Below, piece after piece: positions 1-7,295 of a DNA stretch of 10,765 nucleotides (within the stretch, counting starts at the first letter, position 1; every line of letters begins with the position of its first letter). A program made the position numbers and the translations under genes. The stretch is from Rhodocyclaceae bacterium (GTDB lineage Bacteria > Pseudomonadota > Gammaproteobacteria > Burkholderiales > Rhodocyclaceae). Under the pieces are notes generated by a model. The model searched no databases. It was not told the DNA's origin and worked only from the letters and a program-made list of their open reading frames with translations. The stretch lies in the NCBI GenBank assembly GCA_017444505.1, contig JAFSWK010000107.1, forward strand, positions 1 to 10,765, written 5' to 3'.

Positions 1-493
1 CACCGCCGCCGCCGCCGCGCTGCACACCACGCCCGCCGAGCTGCCCGCGCGCGTGCAGCAGGCACTCGACCACACGCGCACCCTAGAGCGCCAAATCGCG
101 CAGCTCAAAGGCCAGCTTGCCAGCGCCCAGGGCGGCGGACTGGCTGAAAAAGCCGTGAACGTGGACGGCCTCAACGTGCTCGCCGCGCGCGTCGATGCGC
201 CAGACACTGCCGCCCTGCGCCAGATGCTCGACGACCTGCGCAGCCGCCTGCCCGCTGCCGCCGTGCTGCTCGCCGCCGTGCAAGCGGACGGCAAAGTGCA
301 GCTTGCCGCCGGCTGCGCCAAAGACGCCGCCACGCGCATCAAGGCGGGCGACCTCATGCGTTTCGCCGCCACGCAAATGGGCGGCAAAGGCGGCGGCAAA
401 CCCGACATGGCCATGGGCGGCGCCCCCAGCGCCGACAAGCTCGACACAACGCTGGCCGCCGTGCCTGCGTGGGTGAAGGAGCAGTTGGGCTAA
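1..493 (+). CDS. alaS: Alanyl-tRNA synthetase, C-terminal part (5' end outside window)
   Basis: This is the last 163 or so codons of alanyl-tRNA synthetase, the cytoplasmic enzyme that charges tRNA-Ala. The reading frame is already open at base 2 and has no start inside the window; GTG and ATG codons further in are internal. The visible part starts with a helical, probably coiled-coil stretch (LERQIAQLKGQLA) that links the editing domain to the C-terminal domain. The DHHA1-type C-Ala domain follows, with the typical glycine-rich motif GGKGGGKPDMAMGG near the end and a final LAAVPAWVKEQLG. The C-Ala domain is known to help bind tRNA and to bridge the aminoacylation and editing sites. The end is intact (TAA at 491-493) and is followed after about 20 bases by an intrinsic terminator, so alaS closes its own transcript and is not part of the sulfur genes beyond it. 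Confidence 0.93.
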   Translation, partial: TAAAAALHTTPAELPARVQQALDHTRTLERQIAQLKGQLASAQGGGLAEKAVNVDGLNVLAARVDAPDTAALRQMLDDLRSRLPAAAVLLAAVQADGKVQLAAGCAKDAATRIKAGDLMRFAATQMGGKGGGKPDMAMGGAPSADKLDTTLAAVPAWVKEQLG

Positions 494-513
494 ACACACC
501 GCCCTGCCCAATG

Positions 514-547
514 AAAAAGCCTTGGCGCATTGCCAAGGCTTTTTGTT
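514..547 (+). terminator. Intrinsic terminator of alaS, possibly bidirectional
   Basis: AAAAAGCCTTGGC (514-526) and GCCAAGGCTTTTT (532-544) form a perfect 13-bp stem around a 5-base loop, and the T run continues on the 3' side. Because the stem starts with five A and ends with five T, it has a U tract in both directions. It could therefore also stop transcripts arriving from cysQ on the minus strand. Confidence 0.87.
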
Positions 548-562
548 TTCATAGAGTATCAC

Positions 563-593
563 TGCATCGCCGGCCTGGTAAGCCGGCGATGCA
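563..593. repeat. Perfect 12-bp inverted repeat between alaS and cysQ
   Basis: TGCATCGCCGGC (563-574) and GCCGGCGATGCA (582-593) are exact reverse complements separated by seven bases (CTGGTAA). The hairpin would be very stable and GC-rich, but no T run follows on either strand, so it is not a classical intrinsic terminator. It may be an mRNA 3'-end stabiliser, a factor-dependent termination aid, or a dispersed palindromic repeat of the genome. Only the palindrome is certain. Confidence 0.65.
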
Positions 594-660
594 ACATTAT
601 TCTAGCTGGTATATGCTTCCAAGCCCCCCGCCCCCGCGCCGCGCCCATGCCGCTCAGTCC

Positions 661-692
661 AAAAAAAACGCGCCGGCAAACACGTACGCGCC
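661..692 (-). terminator. Probable weak intrinsic terminator of cysQ
   Basis: Read on the minus strand, a short GC-rich stem (CGCG at 690-687 with CGCG at 672-669, plus possible G-T pairs at both ends) is followed directly by eight T (668-661). It begins three bases after the cysQ stop codon. The stem has only 4-6 pairs and a loop of about 12 bases, so strength is uncertain; the position and the U8 tract are the main support. Confidence 0.42.
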
Positions 693-694
693 TT

Positions 695-1498
695 CTATTT
701 CCATTCCAGAAATTTCCTCCAGGCTGCATCGCAGACAGCCACAAACGCGGGATTGCGCACGTCCGCCTTGCCATAACGTAGGGGCTGCCCCTGCATGTCC
801 ATCACCGCGCCGCCCGCACCTTCCAGCACGGCCTGCGCAGCGGCGGTATCCCATTCACAGGTCGGAGCGAGACGCGGATAGAGTTCCGCCTGCCCTTCGG
901 CCACGCGGCAAAATTTCAGCGAGCTGCCCGCCTGCACCAGACTGACTTCGCCCAGCCGCGCAATCCAGCCTCGCGTTTCCTCATTCAGATGGCTTTTGCT
1001 GGCCACCACCCGCACGGAGCGCTCGTCCGTCGGCATCGGCAAGACACACAGCGCCATGGTTTCGCCCCGCACACTGCGCTGCGCGCCCAGCCCCGCTCCG
1101 CCCCAGTACAAAGCGTCCAGCGCCGGTGCATAGACCACGCCCAGCACGGTGCGCCCCGCGTCTACCAGAGCGATGTTTACGGTGAATTCGCCGTTGCGGG
1201 CGATAAATTCCTTGCTGCCGTCCAGCGGGTCAATCAGCCAGAACCTGCCCGTCGCACGGCGATGTTGCAGCGAGACCTCATCTTCTTCCGAAACCACCGG
1301 ACAGTCCGGCAACAGCGGCGCGAGTTCTCCGGCCAGCACGCGGTGCGCCGCCCTGTCCGCCGCCGTCACGGGACTGCCGTCCTGTTTGTGCTGCACCTGC
1401 ACCGTGCCTGCCGCATACACCTCCATGATGGCCTCGCCCGCCATCCGTGCAATCGGCAACAAGGGTTCAAACAAGCGAGGGATATCTGTTTGTCGCAT
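695..1498 (-). CDS. cysQ: 3'(2'),5'-bisphosphate nucleotidase CysQ
   Basis: This 267-residue protein of the inositol monophosphatase superfamily hydrolyses 3'-phosphoadenosine 5'-phosphate (PAP) to AMP, and can also act on PAPS, in the cytoplasm. It removes the inhibitory by-product of PAPS-using reactions and tunes the PAPS pool. The family metal-binding motifs are present in order: DGSPVTAADRAAH (40-52), the acidic SEEDE (70-74), WLIDPLDGSKEF (87-98) and EWDTAAAQ (215-222). The length is close to the E. coli enzyme. The start is the ATG complement at 1496-1498; the next upstream sequence has no clear Shine-Dalgarno site. The gene diverges from cysD with 45 bases between the two starts, which suggests shared control. 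The neighbouring PAPS-producing genes and the sulfotransferases further along (both release or depend on PAP turnover) fit CysQ better than a sugar or inositol phosphatase. Confidence 0.93.
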   Translation of the reverse strand: MRQTDIPRLFEPLLPIARMAGEAIMEVYAAGTVQVQHKQDGSPVTAADRAAHRVLAGELAPLLPDCPVVSEEDEVSLQHRRATGRFWLIDPLDGSKEFIARNGEFTVNIALVDAGRTVLGVVYAPALDALYWGGAGLGAQRSVRGETMALCVLPMPTDERSVRVVASKSHLNEETRGWIARLGEVSLVQAGSSLKFCRVAEGQAELYPRLAPTCEWDTAAAQAVLEGAGGAVMDMQGQPLRYGKADVRNPAFVAVCDAAWRKFLEWK

Positions 1499-1543
1499 TT
1501 TGTGGTATCATTGAGAACGAACTGCAAAGTTGCACATGAAGCC
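1499..1543. promoter_or_regulatory. Short divergent control region between cysQ and cysD
   Basis: These 45 bases separate two divergent start codons and must hold, or be overlapped by, the promoters for cysQ and the cysD operon. A possible plus-strand -10 box (TATCAT, 1506-1511) exists, but no convincing -35 partner was found at 16-18 bases. On the minus strand the same bases read as a weak TGATAC. No regulator site was recognised. The call rests on gene arrangement, not on a clear motif. Confidence 0.3.
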
Positions 1544-3022
1544 ATGGACACAGCCAACAAAGAGCAAAAGGCGCAAATTGCGACAGACCCTTCCCTTCTT
1601 TCGGCGTTTGGTCGCGCGCAAGTCTGGGACACCGAACTCGCCTTCCGGCACATGCAGTCGCTTGGCGAGGCCGATACTAAACGCACCGCCGAACGCCGCC
1701 TGAATGCGATGGGGCTGCTGCCCGCCGCGCTTGCGCCCGAAGATTTGCGCGACGAGCTGGACCGCACACCCAACCCGCTCGTGCTGCAATGGGCGCTGGA
1801 GCAGGCGCGCAAGCGGCGCGAGCGCGTCGTATTCGCGCAACTCCACCCGCTGCCCGATGGCACGCCCTGCCTGCACGCCAACGATGCGCGCGGCGCGCGC
1901 TTCTGGATTCCGCTTGGAAACGCAGATTGCGACAGCTTTGTCCGCGCCTGCGTTGCGCTGCAACAGCATCTCGGCAAGCCGATTGCGGTCTTTCCCCACG
2001 GCGAGGCGGTGGCGTGGATTCGCTCCGCCCCGCACTTGCCAGACATTCACTTTTGCCCACAGGCGTACCGCCCGACATTGCCGCCACAATTGCGCCACCG
2101 CCCGCCGGACGCGCCGCCCGTGGCCGCCTCGCCCCATCTGCGGCGGCTGGAAGCGGAGAGCATCCATATCCTGCGCGAAGCTGTCGCCGAAGCGGAAAAC
2201 CCCGTCATGCTCTATTCCATCGGCAAAGACAGCGGCGTGATGCTGCATCTGGCGCGCAAGGCGTTTTACCCCGCGCCGCCGCCTTTTCCGCTGCTGCATG
2301 TGGATACGCGCTGGAAATTTCAGGAAATGTATTTGTTCCGCGATTTCATGGCGCGCGAAAGCGGCATGGAGCTGCTGGTCTACGCCAACCCGGAGGCCAT
2401 CGAGAAAGACATCAACCCGTTCGACCACGGCTCCGCCCTGCATACCGACATCACCAAAACCGAGGCGCTGAAGCAGGCGCTTGACCTGCATCGCTTCGAC
2501 GTCGTCTTCGGCGGCGCACGCCGCGACGAAGAGAAGTCTCGCGCCAAGGAGCGCGTCTTTTCCTTTCGCAGCGCCACGCACCGCTGGGACCCCAAAAACC
2601 AGCGCCCTGAACTGTGGAACCTCTATAACACGCGCAAAGCCCCCGGCGAGAGCATCCGCGTGTTTCCGCTTTCCAACTGGACGGAGCTGGACGTGTGGCA
2701 GTACATCCATCAGGAAAATATTCCCGTCGTGCCGCTGTATTTCGCCCGCGAACGCCCCGTCATCGTCCGCCCTGACATGATTATGCTGGTCGATGATGAG
2801 CGCTGCCGCCTGCTGCCCGGTGAAGCTATCCAAATCAAAAAGGTACGTTTTCGCACACTAGGCTGCTACCCGCTCACTGGCGCCATTGAATCCGATGCGC
2901 ACACGCTCGAAGACGTGCTGCTGGAAGTCATCCACGCCCGCCAGTCCGAACGCCAGGGGCGCAAAATCGACACCGACAGCGCCGGCTCCATGGAAAAGAA
3001 AAAGCAGGAGGGTTATTTCTGA
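1544..3022 (+). CDS. cysD: Sulfate adenylyltransferase small subunit CysD with an unknown N-terminal domain
   Basis: Residues 196-492 are a complete CysD, the ATP-sulfurylase catalytic subunit that makes APS from ATP and sulfate with the GTPase CysN. They start at HLRRLEAESIH and carry the PP-loop YSIGKDSGVML (S225-S230), GGARRDEEKSRAKER, FPLSNWTELDVWQYI, RTLGCYPLTGA and the usual end SMEKKKQEGYF. Ordinary CysD is about 300 residues. Here about 195 more precede it (1544-2130), ending in a proline-rich linker (about 165-195). I do not recognise this segment. It is clearly coding (third positions mostly G or C) and seems to hold a helical first half (LQWALEQARKRRERV) and a mixed second half (FWIPLGNADCDSFVRAC, KPIAVFPHGEAVAWI). 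The start at ATG 1544 is chosen because longer versions run antisense through cysQ; its Shine-Dalgarno site is weak, and in-frame ATGs at 1652 and 1709 are alternatives. Residue 299 region reads HVDTRWKF where E. coli has HVDTGWKF. Confidence 0.9.
   Translation: MDTANKEQKAQIATDPSLLSAFGRAQVWDTELAFRHMQSLGEADTKRTAERRLNAMGLLPAALAPEDLRDELDRTPNPLVLQWALEQARKRRERVVFAQLHPLPDGTPCLHANDARGARFWIPLGNADCDSFVRACVALQQHLGKPIAVFPHGEAVAWIRSAPHLPDIHFCPQAYRPTLPPQLRHRPPDAPPVAASPHLRRLEAESIHILREAVAEAENPVMLYSIGKDSGVMLHLARKAFYPAPPPFPLLHVDTRWKFQEMYLFRDFMARESGMELLVYANPEAIEKDINPFDHGSALHTDITKTEALKQALDLHRFDVVFGGARRDEEKSRAKERVFSFRSATHRWDPKNQRPELWNLYNTRKAPGESIRVFPLSNWTELDVWQYIHQENIPVVPLYFARERPVIVRPDMIMLVDDERCRLLPGEAIQIKKVRFRTLGCYPLTGAIESDAHTLEDVLLEVIHARQSERQGRKIDTDSAGSMEKKKQEGYF
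3006..3012 (+). promoter_or_regulatory. Strong ribosome binding site for cysNC
   Basis: AGGAGGG lies nine bases before ATG 3022, inside the last codons of cysD. Together with the TGATG stop/start overlap it fixes the cysNC start and points to translational coupling, which suits two subunits of one enzyme. Confidence 0.8.
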
Positions 3023-4917
3023 TGCCCCGTCACACCGCAAGCACGCTCGTCACGGCCGACGCGCACACCACGCTGCACGAATGGCTGGAAAAACAATCCG
3101 CGCAGGATTTGCTGCGTTTCATCACCTGCGGCAGCGTGGATGACGGCAAAAGCACCCTGATTGGCCGCCTGCTGTGGGAATCACAACAAATTTTTGACGA
3201 CCAGCTCAGCGCCCTGGAAGCTGACTCGCGCCGCCACGGCACGCAAGGGGAGGAAATCGACTTCGCCCTGCTGGTCGATGGCCTGAACGCCGAACGCGAA
3301 CAAGGCATCACCATTGATGTCGCTTACCGCTTTTTCGCCACGCCGCAGCGCAAATTCATCGTTGCCGACACGCCCGGCCACGAGCAATACACCCGCAACA
3401 TGGTCACCGGCGCCTCCACCGCGCAGGCGGCCGTCCTGCTCATCGACGCACGCAAAGGGCTGCTCACACAAACTTGCCGCCACGCCTGGCTGGCTGCGCT
3501 GGTGGGTATCCGCCACATCATTCTGGCCATCAACAAGATGGATCTCGTTGATTTTCGCCGCGACGTGTTCGACGATATTTGCCAGAAATTCGCCGCCATC
3601 GCGAAATCGTTTGCGCTGCACTCCGTCACCCCCATTCCACTGTCTGCCCTGAAAGGCGACAACATCACCGCACGCTCGCCCCACACTCCGTGGTATCAGG
3701 GGCCGACCTTAATCGGTTGTCTGGAAACGCTGGAAATCCAGCCCGCCGCCGAAGCACACCCCGCCTTTCCCGTGCAATGGGTCAATCGCCCGCATGCGGA
3801 TTTTCGCGGTTTTTCCGGCACGCTGGCCTCCGGTCGTCTGGCCGTGGGCGACGCGCTGCGCGTGACCGCCTCCGGACAAACCGCAACCTTGGCGCGCATC
3901 GTCACCGCCGATGGCGAACGCGCCAGCGCACAGGCCGGAGACGCCATCACGCTGGTGCTGGATCGCGAAATCGACGCTTCGCGCGGCGACGTTTTCTCGC
4001 TGGCCGCGCAGCCGCTGGAAATGACCGACCAGTTTGAAGCCACGCTGGTGTGGATGCACGACGCGCCCGGCCTGACTGCGCGCACCTACGAACTCAAACT
4101 GGCCAACCAGTGGGTTGGTGCCAGCATCACCACGCTGAAACACCGCATCAACGTCAACACTCAGGCGCACGAAGCCTGCAAACAACTGGAACTGAACGAC
4201 ATCGCGGTGGCCACGCTCACCACCAGCAAACCGCTCACCTTCGCGCCCTATGCTGAAAACCCTGCGCTGGGCGGCTTCATTCTGGTGGACAAGTTCACTC
4301 ACGCCACCATCGCCGCCGGCATGATTCGCCACAGCCTGCGTCGGGCGCAAAACGTCCATCGTCAGAAGCTCAGCATCACCCGCGCCGAGCGCGAACGCCT
4401 CAACGGACACAAAGGCAAGGTGCTCTGGTTCACAGGGCTTTCCGGCGCTGGCAAGTCCACGCTCGCCAATGCGCTGGAACAGGAACTGCACGCGCGCGGC
4501 AAACACACCTACCTGCTCGATGGCGACAACCTGCGTCATGGCTTGAACAAAGACCTCGGCTTCACCGAGGCCGACCGCGCCGAAAACATCCGCCGTATCG
4601 CCGAAGTCGCCAAACTCATGATGGACGCCGGCCTCATCGTCATGACCGCGTTCATCAGCCCTTTCCGCGCCGAACGCGACATGGCGCGCGAGCTGATTGG
4701 GCGGGAAAACTTTGTCGAAATCTACCTCAGCACACCACTGGAAACCTGCGAAGCGCGCGACCCAAAAGGTCTCTACAAAAAGGCGCGCAACAACCAGATT
4801 CCAAACATGACCGGCATCAACAGCCCCTATGAACCGCCCGTCGAAGCCGAACTGGAAATCGACACCGCAAACACCGACATCGCACAAGCCGTCGCCCTCT
4901 GCTGCCGCTTCGTGTAA
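3022..4917 (+). CDS. cysNC: Bifunctional sulfate adenylyltransferase GTPase subunit / APS kinase CysNC
   Basis: This 631-residue fusion does two steps of sulfate activation. The N-terminal CysN part (about 1-450) is an EF-Tu-like GTPase that powers APS formation by CysD: G1 loop GSVDDGKST (37-45), G3 DTPGHEQY (116-123) and G4 NKMD (171-174), followed by beta-barrel domains. The C-terminal CysC part (about 455-631) is APS kinase, which phosphorylates APS to PAPS: P-loop GLSGAGKST (472-480), then LLDGDNLRHGLNKDLGF, the adenosine-binding FISPFRAERD and the lid-like KGLYKKAR. Both halves look complete and all nucleotide-binding residues are present. The length matches NodQ-type CysN/C proteins. 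It overlaps the cysD stop by one base. Making PAPS rather than only APS means the pathway serves PAPS reductase and/or sulfotransferases; two of the latter are in this window. Confidence 0.96.
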   Translation: MPRHTASTLVTADAHTTLHEWLEKQSAQDLLRFITCGSVDDGKSTLIGRLLWESQQIFDDQLSALEADSRRHGTQGEEIDFALLVDGLNAEREQGITIDVAYRFFATPQRKFIVADTPGHEQYTRNMVTGASTAQAAVLLIDARKGLLTQTCRHAWLAALVGIRHIILAINKMDLVDFRRDVFDDICQKFAAIAKSFALHSVTPIPLSALKGDNITARSPHTPWYQGPTLIGCLETLEIQPAAEAHPAFPVQWVNRPHADFRGFSGTLASGRLAVGDALRVTASGQTATLARIVTADGERASAQAGDAITLVLDREIDASRGDVFSLAAQPLEMTDQFEATLVWMHDAPGLTARTYELKLANQWVGASITTLKHRINVNTQAHEACKQLELNDIAVATLTTSKPLTFAPYAENPALGGFILVDKFTHATIAAGMIRHSLRRAQNVHRQKLSITRAERERLNGHKGKVLWFTGLSGAGKSTLANALEQELHARGKHTYLLDGDNLRHGLNKDLGFTEADRAENIRRIAEVAKLMMDAGLIVMTAFISPFRAERDMARELIGRENFVEIYLSTPLETCEARDPKGLYKKARNNQIPNMTGINSPYEPPVEAELEIDTANTDIAQAVALCCRFV

Positions 4918-4952
4918 CGCGCGCCCCTCAACCAAGCAAAAAGGTTTCTGCC

Positions 4953-5306
4953 ATGACTTCCACGAAACTCAAATACATGCCCAAACCCAGTTCTCCCGGA
5001 TATAACACGATGAAAAAGAAGCTCTCTCGAATCTGGCTGGCGCTCACCTCTCTCATTCTGCTCACACCGCGCGCAGTCTGCGCTGCCAGCGGAGAGGTAA
5101 AACAGATTGTAATTGTGGCCGACACCAGAAATCTCTCCGGCATTATGGCTTGGTGGACGAATTTGTATAATGAAAGCCACGGCTGGTTCACCTTGCTCAC
5201 CGTCGTCATTGTGCCGCTCACCGGCATCCTCCTCGGTATGCTGGCCGATTTGGTGATGAAACGTATCGGCATCGATCTGAAATCCCGCGAATTGGGTGAA
5301 CTTTGA
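4953..5306 (+). CDS. Small membrane protein of the TauE module
   Basis: I do not recognise a named family. The protein has 117 residues from ATG 4953, which has a good Shine-Dalgarno site (AAAAAGG, 4938-4944, eight bases away). An in-frame ATG at 5010 would give 98 residues beginning MKKKLSRIWLALTSLILL, a textbook signal peptide with likely cleavage after AVCA before ASGEV. This makes 5010 the better start on protein grounds, although its ribosome site is poor. After a short exported segment (VKQIVIVADTRNLSGIMAWW) comes one transmembrane helix (about 58-80 in the short form, FTLLTVVIVPLTGILLGML) and a charged tail, KRIGIDLKSRELGEL, probably cytoplasmic. It sits 35 bases after cysNC and 38 before the TauE-type permease, so it is likely a small subunit or partner of that transporter. 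The link is by position only. Confidence 0.8.
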   Translation: MTSTKLKYMPKPSSPGYNTMKKKLSRIWLALTSLILLTPRAVCAASGEVKQIVIVADTRNLSGIMAWWTNLYNESHGWFTLLTVVIVPLTGILLGMLADLVMKRIGIDLKSRELGEL

Positions 5307-5344
5307 CCAGTTCTCCACTAATCCACAGCAATACGGAGTTTTTT

Positions 5345-6403
5345 ATGGACTGGTTATACGTGCTCATGCCCATCTCTGGCGTCGAGATTTTCTGGCCTGG
5401 CCTCATCATTCTCGGCCTAGGTGTGGGCATCATCGGAGGTTTCTTCGGCATGGGCGGCGCCTGGATGGTGACCCCGGCCCTCAACCTGCTCGGCTTCCCC
5501 ATGGCTTTTGCCATCGGTACCGACATCGCCCACATGGCGGGCAAATCCCTCATCTCCACTGTGCGGCACGGCAAATTCGGCAACGTGGACTACGTGCTCG
5601 GCCTAATCATGCTGGTGGGCACAGTGGGCGGTTTTGAGGTGGGCGCCCGCATCATCATGCTGCTTGAAGGCATGGGGTACGTCGATGTGGTGGTACGCTG
5701 GCTCTACGTGGTACTGCTCACAATCATCGCCTGGACGGTGTTTGCGGACATCGCCAAGCGCCGCGCCAAGGAAAAAGCCGCCGCAGCCGAAGGCAAGACA
5801 CTGGACGCCAGCACCTCGGGTCTCGAGTGGTACAAAACCTTGCACAAAATCAAACTGTGGCCCATGGTGCACTTCAAGGTTGCCGGCATCACCTGCTCCG
5901 CGTGGGTGCCCATCATCGTCAGCTTCGCCACTGGCGCGCTGGCTGGCATCTTGGGTATCGGCGGCGGCCTTATCCGTATGCCCGCCCTCGTCTACCTGGT
6001 GGGCTGCCCGACCCATGTGGCGGTTGGCACCGACCTCTTCGAGGTGGCCATCTCCGGTCTGTATGGCGCTTTTTCCTACACCATGAAAGGGCGCACCGAG
6101 CTGGTCGCCGCCATGATCATGCTAATCGGGGCAGCGGTCGGCGCCCAGGTGGGCACCGTCGCCACCAAGTACATCCGGGGCATCGGCATCCGTGTGGCTT
6201 TCGGCGTCGCGGTCATCAGTTGCGCCCTGTCCGTTCTCCTGAAACTTGTCCAACCTCTCGTGCCATCCATGAAGGGTTTCCTGGACTGGACTGCTTCCGC
6301 GCTGGTACTCACCATGGTCACATTGATGTCCTCGTACATCTTCCTGCGGATGCTGCAAGGCGCGCGACGCGAACTGGCCGCCAAAAAGGTAAAACAACCA
6401 TGA
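5345..6403 (+). CDS. TauE/SafE-family permease, putative sulfur oxyanion transporter
   Basis: This 352-residue integral membrane protein shows the internal duplication typical of TauE/SafE (DUF81) permeases. A first half has GIIGGFFGMGGAWMVTPAL followed by IGTD (28-60), and a second half repeats it as GALAGILGIGGGLIRMPAL followed by VGTD (197-230). About eight hydrophobic helices can be traced, with a charged cytoplasmic loop between the halves (about 137-172, DIAKRRAKEKAAAAEGK). Members move sulfite, sulfoacetate or other organosulfonate anions, and some are thought to import sulfate or export sulfite; the substrate here is not shown. The start at ATG 5345 follows GGAG (5335-5338) by six bases; an upstream TTG at 5303 overlaps the previous gene and is less likely. 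Its place straight after cysD-cysNC argues for a sulfate- or sulfite-linked role. It overlaps the next gene by ATGA. Confidence 0.9.
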   Translation: MDWLYVLMPISGVEIFWPGLIILGLGVGIIGGFFGMGGAWMVTPALNLLGFPMAFAIGTDIAHMAGKSLISTVRHGKFGNVDYVLGLIMLVGTVGGFEVGARIIMLLEGMGYVDVVVRWLYVVLLTIIAWTVFADIAKRRAKEKAAAAEGKTLDASTSGLEWYKTLHKIKLWPMVHFKVAGITCSAWVPIIVSFATGALAGILGIGGGLIRMPALVYLVGCPTHVAVGTDLFEVAISGLYGAFSYTMKGRTELVAAMIMLIGAAVGAQVGTVATKYIRGIGIRVAFGVAVISCALSVLLKLVQPLVPSMKGFLDWTASALVLTMVTLMSSYIFLRMLQGARRELAAKKVKQP

Positions 6404-6978
6404 ACCCTATGAACAAGAAAACCATTGCGCTCATTGCTGCCGCTGGATGTCTGCTTGGGCTTTCTGGCTGCGAACTGGGTCGGGTAGAACAGGGGCGCGC
6501 CATCGCCTTTGATGAGGCTGCGCGCACTGTCACCGTGGTGTATGACACCAACAGCAACGCGGTCAACCCGCTCTACAACAAGATGCCCCCGGTCACCTTC
6601 AAGTTGCCGGACAAGCCGGAGGAGACCGGCCCCCTGCCCAATACGGGCAGGTGCCTGAAAGTGGACACCGATACGGGTCAGGTGACGATTTACGACGAGC
6701 AAAAGCAGAATCTGGTCTCCGTGCCTGTCACCGTGCTCAAGCAGGAAAAAGTCGGCTCACCGCCCAAGAACCGGAAATTCCCCGAGATTCAGAACAGCCA
6801 AATCACCCTCTACGCCGCCAGGCAAAAGGAAATCATCACCTTCACCGTGCCGGAAGAGTACGCAAGCTATCCGCCCGACACCTGGGCGATTGGTGACGAG
6901 GTGCGCATCTACTTCAAGCAGGAAGGTCAGGCGCTGCGCTTCATGAACGTGAGCCAGACCAACATCTACAAACGCTGA
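6400..6978 (+). CDS. Putative lipoprotein of the TauE module (DUF4881-like)
   Basis: The protein has 192 residues and a lipoprotein signal: positive MNPMNKK, hydrophobic IALIAAAGCLLG, and lipobox LSGC with the acylated cysteine at 24. Glu at +2 suggests outer-membrane rather than inner-membrane retention. The mature part is hydrophilic and beta-rich (RAIAFDEAARTVTVVYDTN, GRCLKVDTDTGQVTIYD, GDEVRIYFKQEGQALRFMNV), ending NIYKR, and resembles a small beta-barrel or barwin-like fold. From memory it resembles the DUF4881 family, known mostly from sulfate-reducing Desulfovibrio; this was not checked. The start ATG 6400 overlaps the permease stop (ATGA), so translation is probably coupled; a second ATG at 6409 gives MNKKTIAL and is equally plausible. 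A periplasmic substrate-capture or partner role for the permease is inferred from position. Confidence 0.85.
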   Translation: MNPMNKKTIALIAAAGCLLGLSGCELGRVEQGRAIAFDEAARTVTVVYDTNSNAVNPLYNKMPPVTFKLPDKPEETGPLPNTGRCLKVDTDTGQVTIYDEQKQNLVSVPVTVLKQEKVGSPPKNRKFPEIQNSQITLYAARQKEIITFTVPEEYASYPPDTWAIGDEVRIYFKQEGQALRFMNVSQTNIYKR

Positions 6979-7004
6979 CCCCTCTCTTTTCTTGCGGAGC
7001 TTCC

Positions 7005-7256
7005 ATGTCCGAATACAGATTCAGCCTTCTGCATATCCTGCTGACCATCGGCATGAACCTGCTGGTTCTGGCCTCGGTATTCGTCGGCATGTACCGCGCT
7101 TCGCAAGTGCCGGACGACTTCGTTTTCACCTTCTTCAGCACCCTCCTTCTTCTCGTCCCCCTGTCCCTCGCCTTGGGTCTGGGCGGCAGGCGAATCCTCA
7201 ACCGCTTTCATCCCTCTGCGCAGCAAGTAAGGCAACCCTCCATGAACACTGAGTGA
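7005..7256 (+). CDS. Small two-helix membrane protein
   Basis: No family is recognised. The 83-residue protein has two hydrophobic segments, about 7-29 (SLLHILLTIGMNLLVLASVF) and 38-60 (DFVFTFFSTLLLLVPLSLAL), joined by a short polar loop GMYRASQVPDD. It ends in a basic, polar tail (GGRRILNRFHPSAQQ). The positive-inside rule weakly favours both ends in the cytoplasm. The start is supported by GGAG (6996-6999) five bases before the ATG. It lies 26 bases after the lipoprotein gene and is the last gene of the block; a decayed insertion sequence starts about 25 bases later, so the operon may once have been longer. A role as an accessory subunit of the TauE-type permease is an inference from gene order. 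Confidence 0.77.
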   Translation: MSEYRFSLLHILLTIGMNLLVLASVFVGMYRASQVPDDFVFTFFSTLLLLVPLSLALGLGGRRILNRFHPSAQQVRQPSMNTE

Positions 7257-7295
7257 CGCACAACGCAGGTCACGCTCGAACGAGGAGAGGAGCGC

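Noticed and set aside
989..1543. In-frame upstream extension of cysD giving a 677-residue protein
   Set aside because: It runs antisense through most of cysQ, whose family motifs are unmistakable. The extra residues are Arg/His-rich, as expected for a shadow frame of a GC-rich gene.
1508..2833. Long minus-strand open frame of 441 codons opposite cysD
   Set aside because: It is the complement of a well-conserved coding gene, has no recognisable motif, and is typical of spurious antisense frames in GC-rich DNA.
3709..4935. Minus-strand open frame of 408 codons opposite cysNC
   Set aside because: It lies opposite the conserved GTPase and kinase domains and has a low-complexity composition rich in Gly, Val, Ala and Phe, with no domain signal.
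5827..6399. Upstream extension of the lipoprotein frame within the permease gene
   Set aside because: It is a shadow of the TauE-type coding sequence, and the lipoprotein signal peptide starts precisely at 6400 or 6409.
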